Assembly (NCBI GenBank): GCA_963727465.1 | Contig: CAVSGL010000019.1 | Coordinates: 62,001-126,000 of the forward strand | Source of the DNA: VRUE01 sp963727465 | Lineage (GTDB): Bacteria; Actinomycetota; Thermoleophilia; Solirubrobacterales; 70-9 | Direction of reading: 5' to 3' | DNA: 64,000 bases | Shown: positions 38,542 through 46,154 of the stretch, piece by piece | Layout of the letters: every line of letters begins with the position of its first letter | Position numbering within the stretch: the stretch's first letter is position 1 | The notes under the pieces: model-generated | Databases searched by the model: none | Told to the model about the DNA's origin: nothing | Seen by the model: the letters and a program-made list of their open reading frames with translations, nothing else | Made by a program: the position numbers and the translations under genes

Positions 38542-39327
38542 GTGAACCAGCAGCAGACCATCAGGCTCGCCGTCATCGACGATGACAGCGGCTTCGTGAC
38601 CGTCCTGGCCAAGCGCACCGAGGCCGCCGGTTGGCAGCAGCGCACCCTCGCCGGGGCGATCCCGCCGGAGGAGCTGGTGGCGATGAAGCTGAACGCGCTG
38701 CTGGTCGACCCGACGGTGCTGGGCGAGGAGGCGTGGCCCTACATCGAGCGCGTCTGCGGAATGCTCCCCGACCTCGGCGTCGTCGTCTGCACCGCCCGCT
38801 CGACCGTCGCCCAGCGCGTCCGCGGCCTGCGCCTCGGGGTCGACGACTGGATCACCAAGCCCTGCCACCCCGAAGAGGCGATCGCGCGGCTGGAAGCCGT
38901 CTCGCGCCGCCGCCGCCGCTCCCGCCCGCAGGCGGAGTCCGGGCCCGTTACGGCCGGCGAGCTGGAGATCCGCGCCGACCGTTTCCAGGCCTTCGTCGGC
39001 GACGTCAGCCTCGACCTGACCCGGCGCGAGTTCGAGCTGCTCCAGCTGCTCGCCGACTCGCAGGGGCAGGTGCTCGAGCGCGAGGCGATCTACCAGCGCG
39101 TCTGGGGATACGCGATGGCGCACGGCGACCGCTCGGTCGACGTCTTCATCCGCAAGCTGCGCCAGAAGCTGGAGAAGCTCTCGCCGGGGTGGAGCTACAT
39201 CCACACCCACTTCGGCGTCGGCTACCGCTTCGACCCGGAGCCCGCCGATGCGGTCGCGGCAGAGCCCGTTCACAGCTCTTTCACAACTCCGACACAAGCG
39301 CGTAACAAGCTGTCGCTGACCCGCTGA
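38542..39327 (+). CDS. PhoB-like winged-helix response regulator
   Basis: A 261-residue OmpR/PhoB-family regulator. The receiver has the acidic cluster VIDDDSG, the phosphoacceptor in LLVDPTV, the switch residue in VVCTARST and the Lys in ITKPCHPEE. The C-terminal winged-helix contains TRREFELLQLLADSQGQVL, YQRVWGY and VDVFIRKLRQKLE with the terminal GVGYRFDPE wing. The gene directly precedes pstSCAB-phoU, so it is probably the phosphate-starvation regulator. No cognate histidine kinase is encoded in the phosphate block. The start at 38542 (GTG) matches the family N-terminus; GTG 38521 is possible. Its 3' end contains the candidate pstS Pho boxes. Confidence 0.85.
   Translation: MNQQQTIRLAVIDDDSGFVTVLAKRTEAAGWQQRTLAGAIPPEELVAMKLNALLVDPTVLGEEAWPYIERVCGMLPDLGVVVCTARSTVAQRVRGLRLGVDDWITKPCHPEEAIARLEAVSRRRRRSRPQAESGPVTAGELEIRADRFQAFVGDVSLDLTRREFELLQLLADSQGQVLEREAIYQRVWGYAMAHGDRSVDVFIRKLRQKLEKLSPGWSYIHTHFGVGYRFDPEPADAVAAEPVHSSFTTPTQARNKLSLTR
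39268..39311 (+). promoter_or_regulatory. Four 11-nt Pho-box-like direct repeats upstream of pstS
   Basis: Successive 11-base units read gttcacagctc, tttcacaactc, cgacacaagcg and cgtaacaagct. The 11-base period is that of actinobacterial PhoP and enterobacterial PhoB sites. The repeats overlap the end of the regulator gene and lie 79-122 bases before the pstS start. Confidence 0.65.
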
Positions 39328-39389
39328 GAGTGTGCGCCGCGGGCGGCCGTACTCCGCCCCGCCATTCCCAAACGACAGAAGGAGTGCAA

Positions 39390-40481
39390 GTGAGTCCCTC
39401 GAGATGGTTGGCAGTCATCGTCTCCCTGGCCGTGCTCGCGGTCGGCGTGGCCGCCTGTGGAAGCAGCGACAGCGGAAGCTCTTCCGGCGAACTCTCCGGT
39501 CAGGTCGCCGGCGCCGGCTCGAGCGCGCAGGAGGCCGCCCAGGAAGCTTGGATCGCGAACTTCGAGAGCGAAAACTCGGACGTGACCATCTCCTACGACC
39601 CGGTCGGCTCCGGCGGCGGTCGCGAGCAGTTCGTTGCCGGGGGCACCGCCTTCGGCGGCAGCGACGCGGCGCTCGAAGAAGAAGAAGGCGAGCTGAAGGG
39701 CGCGATCGAACGCTGCAAGCCCGGCCAGCTGATCGAGATCCCCGACTACATCTCGCCGATCGCGATCGTCTACAACCTGCCGAGCGTCGAAACGCTGCAG
39801 CTCTCTCCCGAAACGCTGGCGAAGATCTTCAACCAGGAAATCACCAGCTGGGACGACCAGGCGATCGCCGCCGACAACCCCGGCGTCGAACTGCCCAGCA
39901 CCCGCATCACCCCGGTCAACCGCTCCGACGAGTCGGGCACGACGGAGAACTTCGTCGACTACCTCTCCAAGGCGGCGCCCAGCATCTGGAAGTACCCGGT
40001 CGACGGCAACTGGCCGGTGAAGGGCGGCGAGGCCGCGCAGGGCACCTCGGGTGTCGTCGAAGCGGTCGGCGCCGGCGAAGGCGCGATCGGCTACGCCGAC
40101 GAGAGCCAGGCGGGCGAACTCGGCATCGCCAAGATCAAGGTCGGCAGCGAATACGTCGAACCGAGCTCCGAAGCGGCGGCGAAGATCCTCGAGGAGTCGC
40201 CCGAAGACAAGGCGCTGAGCAAGGGCCCGTACATGTTCCCGTTCGAACTCGACCGCAAGACCGAAGCCACGGGGACCTACCCGATCGTGCTCACCTCGTA
40301 CCTGATGGCCTGCACGCAGTACGGCTCCGCTGACGAAGCGGCGATCGTCAAGGCCTATCTCGAATACGCGATCAGCCCGGAAGGCCAGGAAGCCGCGGCC
40401 GAAAACGCCGGCTCCGCGCCGCTCTCCGAATCGCTGCGCGAAAAGATCACTCCCGCGATCGAAGCGATCGAAACCAGCTAG
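39390..40481 (+). CDS. pstS: Phosphate ABC transporter substrate-binding lipoprotein PstS
   Basis: The extracytoplasmic phosphate receptor of the Pst system. From GTG 39390 (with aaggag ribosome site) it has 363 residues: a lipoprotein signal with lipidated Cys23 (VAACGSSD), a Ser/Gly spacer and a PBP fold. Phosphate-binding motifs are visible: VAGAGSSAQ, DPVGSGGGREQF, GGSDAALEE and RSDESGTTENF, followed by QGTSGVVEAV. It opens the pstSCAB-phoU operon behind the Pho-box-like repeats and should be induced under phosphate limitation. Confidence 0.97.
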   Translation: MSPSRWLAVIVSLAVLAVGVAACGSSDSGSSSGELSGQVAGAGSSAQEAAQEAWIANFESENSDVTISYDPVGSGGGREQFVAGGTAFGGSDAALEEEEGELKGAIERCKPGQLIEIPDYISPIAIVYNLPSVETLQLSPETLAKIFNQEITSWDDQAIAADNPGVELPSTRITPVNRSDESGTTENFVDYLSKAAPSIWKYPVDGNWPVKGGEAAQGTSGVVEAVGAGEGAIGYADESQAGELGIAKIKVGSEYVEPSSEAAAKILEESPEDKALSKGPYMFPFELDRKTEATGTYPIVLTSYLMACTQYGSADEAAIVKAYLEYAISPEGQEAAAENAGSAPLSESLREKITPAIEAIETS

Positions 40482-40493
40482 GCAGCGGGAACG

Positions 40494-41441
40494 TTGGAGT
40501 CGAGTCAGGCAACCGGGGCCCCACCGCTGGCAGCAGCGGCGGGGCCCCGCCGCCATTGGGGGGACCGGGCCTTCTCCGGCCTCGCGATCGGCGCCGGGCT
40601 GACGGTCCTCGGGCTGCTCGCCGGGGTCGCGCTCTTCCTGCTGATCGAAGCGCTGCCCGCGGCCAGCGCCAGCCCCGACCGGCTGCCCGAGGGCAAGAGC
40701 CTGGTCGACTACATCGCGCCGCTCGCCTTCGGCACGGTGCTGGCGGCGGCGATCGCGGTCCTGATCGCGGTCCCGCTGGCGGTCGCGGCGGCGCTCTTCA
40801 TCAGCCACATCGCGCCGCGCAGGATCGTGCTCGCGCTCGGCTTCCTGATCGATCTGCTGGCCGCGATCCCCAGCATCGTCTACGGCCTCTGGGGCATCTT
40901 CGTGCTCGGCCCCGCGGCGGTTCCGGTGCTCGAATGGCTGGAACAGAAGCTCGGCTTCATCGTCTTCTTCAAGGGCCCGGCCTCGGCCACCGGCCGCACG
41001 ATGCTGGTCGCCGCCCTGGTCCTCGCGGTGATGATCCTGCCGATCGTCTCCGCCGTCTGCCGCGAGGTCTTCTCGCAGACGCCGCGCAAACTCCAGGAAG
41101 GGGCGCTGGCGCTCGGCGCGACGCGCTGGGAGATGATCAGGATGACCGTCCTGCCGTTCGGCAAATCCTCGATCATCAGCGGCTCGATGCTCGGCCTCGG
41201 GCGCGCCCTCGGCGAGACGATGGCGGTGACGATCATCCTCTCGGTCTCGGGCATCGTCACCTTCAACCTGATCAGCCAGGCGAACCCCTCGACGATCGCG
41301 GCCAACATCGCGCTCGACTTCCCCGAGTCCTCCGGGCTCGCGGTTAACACCCTGATCGCATCCGGGCTCGTCCTCTTCGCGATAACCCTGGTCACCAACC
41401 TCGCCGCGCGGGCGATCATCTCGCGCCAGAACATCCAGTAG
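40494..41441 (+). CDS. pstC: Phosphate ABC transporter permease PstC
   Basis: First membrane subunit of the Pst importer, 315 residues with six membrane helices. The coupling-helix motif EGALALGATRWEMIRMTVLP (EAA loop) and GRALGETMAVTIIL are typical of PstC. The annotated start is TTG at 40494; the N-terminal Ala/Pro-rich stretch (QATGAPPLAAAAGPRRHWGD) is poorly conserved. The gene follows pstS by 12 bases and its stop abuts the pstA start. Confidence 0.94.
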   Translation: MESSQATGAPPLAAAAGPRRHWGDRAFSGLAIGAGLTVLGLLAGVALFLLIEALPAASASPDRLPEGKSLVDYIAPLAFGTVLAAAIAVLIAVPLAVAAALFISHIAPRRIVLALGFLIDLLAAIPSIVYGLWGIFVLGPAAVPVLEWLEQKLGFIVFFKGPASATGRTMLVAALVLAVMILPIVSAVCREVFSQTPRKLQEGALALGATRWEMIRMTVLPFGKSSIISGSMLGLGRALGETMAVTIILSVSGIVTFNLISQANPSTIAANIALDFPESSGLAVNTLIASGLVLFAITLVTNLAARAIISRQNIQ

Positions 41442-42356
41442 ATGGAGTCCTCCGCCGCCGACACCCGCGCGCTGCTCACGTCCCCGCCGGTCGGCGGGCC
41501 GCTGTGGCGGCGCAAGGCGTTCAACCGGGTGATGACCGGGCTGATCGTCGCCGCCTTCGCGATCGCCCTGATCCCCCTCTTCTCGCTGCTGTTCGAGGTC
41601 GTCAAGCGCGGCCTGCCCGGGCTCGACTGGGAATTCCTCACCGGCACGCCGCGCGGCGTCGTCGGCGGCGGCGGCGCGGCGCACGCGATCGTCGGCACGG
41701 TCGTAATCACGGGGGTGACCGCGATCATCTCGGTGCCGATCGGGATCCTCGCCGCGATCTATCTGACCGAGTACGGCGGCAAGGGCCGCCTGCGCCGCTG
41801 GCTGACCTTCTTCGTCGACGTGATGACCGGCATTCCCTCGATCGTCGCCGGCCTCTTCGCCTTCGCCCTCTTCGCGATCTTCCTCGGCCCGGGCATCAGG
41901 CTCGGGCTGATGGGCGCCGTGGCGCTCTCGGTGCTGATGATCCCGATCGTGATCCGCGCCTCGGAGGAGGTGCTGAAGATCGTCCCCAACCACCTGCGCG
42001 AAGCTTCCTACGCGCTCGGCACGCCGAAATGGCGGACGATCGTCAAGGTCGTCCTGCCGACCGCCTTCGCCGGCCTCGTGACCGGGGTGATGATCGCGGT
42101 CGCCCGCATCGTCGGCGAGACCGCGCCGCTGCTGGTCACGACCGGGATCGTCGACTCGATCAACACCAACCCCTTCGAAGGCCGCATGCAGAACCTCGCG
42201 GTCTACGCCTACAGCGAGTACCGGACCCCGGGCGTGATGAAACAGGCCTCCTACGACCGGGCCTGGGCGGCGGCCCTGACGCTGATCGCTATCGTGATGA
42301 TCCTCAACATCGTCGCCCGCTTGGTCTACCGTCGCTACAAAACCGAGATCAAATAA
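41442..42356 (+). CDS. pstA: Phosphate ABC transporter permease PstA
   Basis: Second membrane subunit of the Pst importer, 304 residues, six helices. Family motifs include DFLTGTPRG-like WEFLTGTPRGVVGGGGAAHA, VPIGILAAIYLTEYGGKG, GIPSIVAGLFAF and the EAA coupling loop EASYALGTPKWRTIVKVVLP, then ARIVGETAPLLVT. The start codon immediately follows the pstC stop. PstA and PstC form the pore energised by PstB. Confidence 0.95.
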   Translation: MESSAADTRALLTSPPVGGPLWRRKAFNRVMTGLIVAAFAIALIPLFSLLFEVVKRGLPGLDWEFLTGTPRGVVGGGGAAHAIVGTVVITGVTAIISVPIGILAAIYLTEYGGKGRLRRWLTFFVDVMTGIPSIVAGLFAFALFAIFLGPGIRLGLMGAVALSVLMIPIVIRASEEVLKIVPNHLREASYALGTPKWRTIVKVVLPTAFAGLVTGVMIAVARIVGETAPLLVTTGIVDSINTNPFEGRMQNLAVYAYSEYRTPGVMKQASYDRAWAAALTLIAIVMILNIVARLVYRRYKTEIK

Positions 42357-42391
42357 CGAGCGCCCCAGTGGAGATAAGGAGACGACGACCG

Positions 42392-43297
42392 ATGCAAGGA
42401 GCCGCAGGCGCCACTCGGGCCGAGGTCGAGCCCGCGGAGGCGGGGACGCAGTCGACCGGGCCCGCGCCCACGCCGGGTGCCGCTCCGGCGGAGACGGGAG
42501 CGCCGCGCGAGAGCCGCCGCGCGAAGACGATCGACGTCCGTGACGTCAACCTCTTCTACGGCGACTTCCACGCGGTCGAAGACGTGACCGTGAAGATCGA
42601 GCCGAACAAGGTGACGGCCCTGATCGGCTCCTCCGGCTGCGGCAAGACGACCTTCCTGCGCTCGCTCAACCGCATGCACGAGCTGACCGCCGGCGCCCGG
42701 GTCGAGGGCTCGATCGAGCTCGACGGCCAGGACATCTACGCGAAGGGGGTCGACCCCGTGCAGGTGCGACGCCTGGTCGGCATGGTCTTCCAGTCGCCCA
42801 ACCCGTTCCCGACGATGTCGGTCCACGAGAACGTCGCCGCGGGCCTGAATCTCAACGGCAGCCGGATCAAGAAGGACGAGAAGGACGAGATCGTCGAGCG
42901 CTCGCTGCGCGGCGCCCACCTCTGGAACGAGGTCAAGGACCGGCTCGACAAGCCCGGCTCGAGTCTCTCCGGCGGTCAGCAGCAGCGGCTCTGCATCGCC
43001 CGCGCGATCGCGGTCGAGCCGGAGGTCCTGCTGATGGACGAGCCCTGCTCGGCGCTCGACCCGGTCGCGACGCTGGCGATCGAGGACCTGATCGGCGAGC
43101 TGAAGAGCCGCTTCACGATCGCGATCGTCACCCACAACATGCAGCAGGCCGCGCGGGCCAGCGACATCACCGCCTTCTTCAACCTGGAGGAAACCGGCAA
43201 GCCGGGCCGGCTGGTGGAGATCGACGACACCGACACGATCTTCACCAGCCCCAAGGAGAAGGCCACCGAGGACTACGTCAGCGGCCGGTTCGGCTGA
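42392..43297 (+). CDS. pstB: Phosphate ABC transporter ATP-binding protein PstB
   Basis: The ATPase of the Pst importer, 301 residues. Walker A is GSSGCGKTTFLRSLNRM, the Q-loop MVFQSPNPFPTMSVHENVA, the signature SLSGGQQQRLCIARAIA and Walker B LLMDEPCSALDP; THNMQQAARASD is a PstB hallmark. A Pro/Ala-rich N-terminal extension of about 45 residues precedes the domain. The ATG at 42392 has ataaggag 11 bases upstream. Its stop overlaps the phoU start by one base. Confidence 0.96.
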   Translation: MQGAAGATRAEVEPAEAGTQSTGPAPTPGAAPAETGAPRESRRAKTIDVRDVNLFYGDFHAVEDVTVKIEPNKVTALIGSSGCGKTTFLRSLNRMHELTAGARVEGSIELDGQDIYAKGVDPVQVRRLVGMVFQSPNPFPTMSVHENVAAGLNLNGSRIKKDEKDEIVERSLRGAHLWNEVKDRLDKPGSSLSGGQQQRLCIARAIAVEPEVLLMDEPCSALDPVATLAIEDLIGELKSRFTIAIVTHNMQQAARASDITAFFNLEETGKPGRLVEIDDTDTIFTSPKEKATEDYVSGRFG

Positions 43298-43983
43298 TGG
43301 CCGAAGTCGCGCGCGTCGAATACCAGGAGGAACTGGAGCGGCTCGAGGCGAGTGGCCTCGGCGGCCTCGACCTGGTCACAGACGCGCTGGGCCGCACCCT
43401 GGAGGCGGTCGAGCACCAGGACGTCGAGCTGGCGCAGCTCGTGATCGCCGACGACGACCGCATCGACGGCCGCTACCTGGAGGTGCACCAGAGCCTGATC
43501 ACGCTGCTCGCCACGCAGTCGCCGGTGGCGACCGACCTGCGCCTGATCTCGGCGCTCCTGCACGTGCTCAAGAACGTCGAGCGGATGGGCGACCAATGCG
43601 TGAACATCTGCAAGCTGATCCCGCTGACCGGCAACGAGCCGCCCGCCGACGAGGAGATGGTGAAGCTGATCCTCACGATGGGCCGGCAGACGCGCACGCT
43701 GATCAGCCAGTCCAAGCGGGCCTTCGAAGACCGCAACGTGGAGATGGCGCGCGACCTCGTGCGCCAGGACGACGTCGTCGACAACCTCAATCGCGAGTGC
43801 TTCAGCCTGGCGCTGGAGATCGGCGACGATCCCGATTGCCGCGAATGGGCGATGACGATGCTGCTGGCGGCGCGGGCGATCGAGCGGATCGGCGACAACG
43901 CGGTGGACATCGGCGAGCAGGTCGCCTTCGTCGTCACCGGGCTGTTCAAAGAGTTCGAGGACGCCTCGCACCCGAACGATTAG
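43297..43983 (+). CDS. phoU: Phosphate transport regulator PhoU
   Basis: PhoU links Pst activity to the sensor kinase and represses the Pho response when phosphate is plentiful. The 228-residue all-helical protein has two PhoU repeats with the metal-binding motifs: LQ.ADDDRIDGRYLEVHQ in the first and RQDDVVDNLNRECF with ERIGDNAVDIGEQVAF in the second. It overlaps pstB by one base. Structured repeat C follows 6 bases after the stop, and the ppx gene comes next. Confidence 0.95.
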   Translation: MAEVARVEYQEELERLEASGLGGLDLVTDALGRTLEAVEHQDVELAQLVIADDDRIDGRYLEVHQSLITLLATQSPVATDLRLISALLHVLKNVERMGDQCVNICKLIPLTGNEPPADEEMVKLILTMGRQTRTLISQSKRAFEDRNVEMARDLVRQDDVVDNLNRECFSLALEIGDDPDCREWAMTMLLAARAIERIGDNAVDIGEQVAFVVTGLFKEFEDASHPND

Positions 43984-43989
43984 GGGTGA

Positions 43990-44091
43990 GGCGTCCGCGG
44001 GTGTCCCCTCCGAAAACCCGCATAGGTGCGGCCTGAAGGGCTCTTGCCGGGAAGGGCTCCAATGTTTTCTGCGGGGACACCCGCGGACGCC
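43990..44091. repeat. ~102-nt structured repeat, copy C
   Basis: 19-base perfect outer arms (ggcgtccgcgggtgtcccc) enclose gaaaac, hairpin ccgca-tagg-tgcgg, a cctgaagggctcttgccggg segment, aagggctccaat and gttttc. It lies between phoU and ppx, 57 bases before the ppx start. Outer pairing can be extended by about 7 further bases. Confidence 0.8.
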
Positions 44092-44148
44092 CCATTCCTC
44101 GCCGAGCGGTTGCGATCCGGGGCTTCTGGGAACATTGCGGGTGAGCCC

Positions 44149-45060
44149 ATGACGCTTTGTGCCGCCATAGATATTGGGTCCAATACCACCCGCCTGCTGG
44201 TCGCCGAGCCAATCGAGGGGCAGTTGAAGAAGGTGATGGAGCAGCGGGCCTATACGCGGATCAACAAGTCGATCGCGGACTCCGGCGAGATTCCCGGCGA
44301 GAAGGCTGTCGAGGTCGCCGAGGTCGTCGCGACGCAGGTGCGCCTGGCGCGCGAGCTGGGCGCGGAGACGATCCGCGCCGTGGCGACTGCGGCCGTGCGC
44401 GAAGCGAGCAACGGCGCCGCCGTTGCCGAGCAGATCGGCGAGCAGGCCGGGGTGCCGGTCGAGATCCTCAGCGACGAGCAGGAGGGCCGGCTCTCCTTCA
44501 TCGGCGCGACGAAGACCCTGGGCCATCCGGTGCAGGGGCGGGTCGGCGTGGTCGACGTCGGCGGCGGCTCGACCGAGGCGATCCTCGGTACCGTCCCCGG
44601 CGGGGTCGAGGAGGTGCGCTCGTGGCGGATCGGCTCGGGCGTGCTGGCGGACGAGCTGATCGCCTCCGACCCGCCCTCGCCGGCGGAGATCCGCAAGGTC
44701 CGCGACCGGATCGACGACCTGTTCGCCGGGGTGGAGATCGAGCGCCCGGCGCAGGCGGTCGCGGTCGGCGGCAGCGCCACCTCGCTGCGGCGCCTGGTCG
44801 GCGCCGTGCTCGAGTACGAGACGCTGGAGCGCGGCGTGCGGGTCCTCTGCGGCGACCCCGCGGCGGAGGTCGCGCGGCGCTTCGAGCTCGACCCGCGCCG
44901 CGTGCGCATCCTCGCCACCGGCGTGCTGCTGCTGGAGAAGCTCTCCGAGCTGCTCGGCCAGCCCCTTCAGATCGGCAAGGGCGGCCTGCGCGAGGGCGTC
45001 GTCCTCGACCTGCTCAACGGCGACGCCAACGGCTCCTCGCTGGCCCGCATCGCCGCATAG
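44149..45060 (+). CDS. ppx: Exopolyphosphatase / guanosine pentaphosphatase family (Ppx/GppA)
   Basis: Hydrolyses terminal phosphates from inorganic polyphosphate (or pppGpp). The 303-residue protein covers the actin-like ASKHA core: AIDIGSNTTRLLVAE at the N-terminus, ATAAVREASNG, LSDEQEGRLSF, VVDVGGGSTEAILG and AVGGSATSLRRL. The C-terminal HD-like domain of long Ppx forms is absent, so this is the short actinobacterial type. The ATG at 44149 is chosen as the usual family start; the frame is open upstream through structured repeat C. It lies in the phosphate/polyphosphate block. Confidence 0.93.
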   Translation: MTLCAAIDIGSNTTRLLVAEPIEGQLKKVMEQRAYTRINKSIADSGEIPGEKAVEVAEVVATQVRLARELGAETIRAVATAAVREASNGAAVAEQIGEQAGVPVEILSDEQEGRLSFIGATKTLGHPVQGRVGVVDVGGGSTEAILGTVPGGVEEVRSWRIGSGVLADELIASDPPSPAEIRKVRDRIDDLFAGVEIERPAQAVAVGGSATSLRRLVGAVLEYETLERGVRVLCGDPAAEVARRFELDPRRVRILATGVLLLEKLSELLGQPLQIGKGGLREGVVLDLLNGDANGSSLARIAA

Positions 45061-45061
45061 C

Positions 45062-45108
45062 GCGTATCCAACATTGACCCACCTCTGCTGTGGTGAATGT
45101 TGGATGCG
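45062..45108 (+). terminator. Hairpin after ppx
   Basis: Arms around atccaacatt (45066) and aatgttggat (45096) pair over at least 10 bases, with further pairing inward (ccac/gtgg). It starts 2 bases after the ppx stop. Confidence 0.6.
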
Positions 45109-45129
45109 TTCGGCTAGCCTGCGCTCACT

Positions 45130-45606
45130 GTGGCGCGTGCGCGTGAGGTTCCCGGATTCGACTGCGAGGAGTCGTTCGCAGCGACGGCGGCGCGGGTGGT
45201 CGAGGTGCGGGCGGCGGAGGTTTTCGCGAGCTCCGACGGCGTGCTGGACACCGGCGAGATCGAGCGCCTGCACGACATGCGGGTCGCGACCAGACGCCTG
45301 CGGGCGGCGCTCGAGGTCTTCGACGCCTGCTTTCCGCGCGGCCGGCACCGCAAGGCGCTGAAGCGGGTGAAGCGGCTCGCCGACGCCCTGGGCGAGCGCC
45401 GCGACCGCGACGTGGCGATCGAGTTCCTCGAAGGCCTCGAGGGAGACACGCCGGAGTCCGACCGGGCGGGCCTGGAGGCGCTGATCGAGCGCCTGCGGGG
45501 CGAGCAGCGCGAGGCCAACGAGGCGCTTGCCCCCCACGTGGAGGGCAAGCGGCTGAAGAGGCTGCGGCGCCGGCTGCGCAGGCTGGTGAAGGCGGCGAAG
45601 ACGTGA
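45130..45606 (+). CDS. CHAD-domain half protein 1
   Basis: A 158-residue basic helical protein with one CHAD repeat: IERLHDMRVATRRLRAALEV, RVKRLADALGERRDRDVAIE and a basic C-terminal helix (KRLKRLRRRLRRLVKAA). CHAD domains bind inorganic polyphosphate through conserved His and basic residues. A normal CHAD protein has two such helical repeats in one chain of ~300 residues. Here the second half is encoded by the next gene, whose GTG overlaps this stop (GTGA). Location between ppx and ppk1 supports a polyphosphate-binding role. Confidence 0.82.
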   Translation: MARAREVPGFDCEESFAATAARVVEVRAAEVFASSDGVLDTGEIERLHDMRVATRRLRAALEVFDACFPRGRHRKALKRVKRLADALGERRDRDVAIEFLEGLEGDTPESDRAGLEALIERLRGEQREANEALAPHVEGKRLKRLRRRLRRLVKAAKT

Positions 45607-46043
45607 AGGCGCGGCAGGTCAAAGGGCTCGATCCGGCGGCGCCGCTGCGGCCGAACGCGGCGCGGATCGTGCGCACGCGGCTCGACGAGCTGCGCTCGTT
45701 CGCGCCGCTCGCGCTGGAGCCGCCGGCCGCGCGGGCCCAGCACGACATGCGGATCGCCGCCAAGCGCCTGCGCTACGTGCTGGAGATCGTCAGCCCCTGC
45801 TTCGGCCCCGAGGCCGAGGCCGCCCGTGAAGCCGCCAAGCGCCTACAGGGCGTGCTCGGCGACATCCACGACTGCGACGTGATGCTGCCGCGCGCCTGGG
45901 GGATCGAGTCGATGCGCGCGCAGCTGCGCGAGCGTCGCCAGCGCCTCTTTGGCGAGTTCACGGAGCTCTGGCGCGACTCCGCCCCGACCTGGGCCGCCCT
46001 CGAACGCACCCTCGGGGCCGACGGGACTGAAATACGCCGATAG
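45603..46043 (+). CDS. CHAD-domain half protein 2
   Basis: A 146-residue partner of the preceding protein. It contains ARAQHDMRIAAKRLRYVLEI and AKRLQGVLGDIHDCDVMLPR, the second CHAD repeat signature (conserved His in each). Read together, the two genes make a complete CHAD domain split at the repeat boundary by a GTGA overlap; no frameshift is needed to explain it, though a simple ancestral fission is possible. The final codons (GADGTEIRR) run into a perfect 21-bp hairpin. Confidence 0.82.
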   Translation: MKARQVKGLDPAAPLRPNAARIVRTRLDELRSFAPLALEPPAARAQHDMRIAAKRLRYVLEIVSPCFGPEAEAAREAAKRLQGVLGDIHDCDVMLPRAWGIESMRAQLRERRQRLFGEFTELWRDSAPTWAALERTLGADGTEIRR

Positions 46044-46064
46044 GGCGTATTTCAGTCCCGTCGG
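46018..46064. terminator. Perfect 21-bp hairpin at the end of the CHAD genes
   Basis: Arms starting ccgacgggactgaaatac and its exact complement (21 bp) surround a five-base loop (gatag). The left arm encodes the last residues of the second CHAD protein. No T-run follows. It is one of the strongest hairpins in the window and probably stops transcription. Confidence 0.75.
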
Positions 46065-46154
46065 CGGGGCGGGTTCACTGGATCGTCACATGTTTTCCCT
46101 GCTCAGGGGCGAATCTGGGAGTGCAATGACGATCGAGTAGAGAGGAAGGCGCCG

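Noticed and set aside
39270..41993. Large minus-strand open frame opposite pstS-pstC-pstA
   Set aside because: Low-complexity Arg/Asp/Gly-rich translation without domains; the plus strand genes are certain.
33205..44091. CRISPR array made of the ~100-nt repeats
   Set aside because: Copies are kilobases apart, in both orientations, with no regular spacers and no cas genes.
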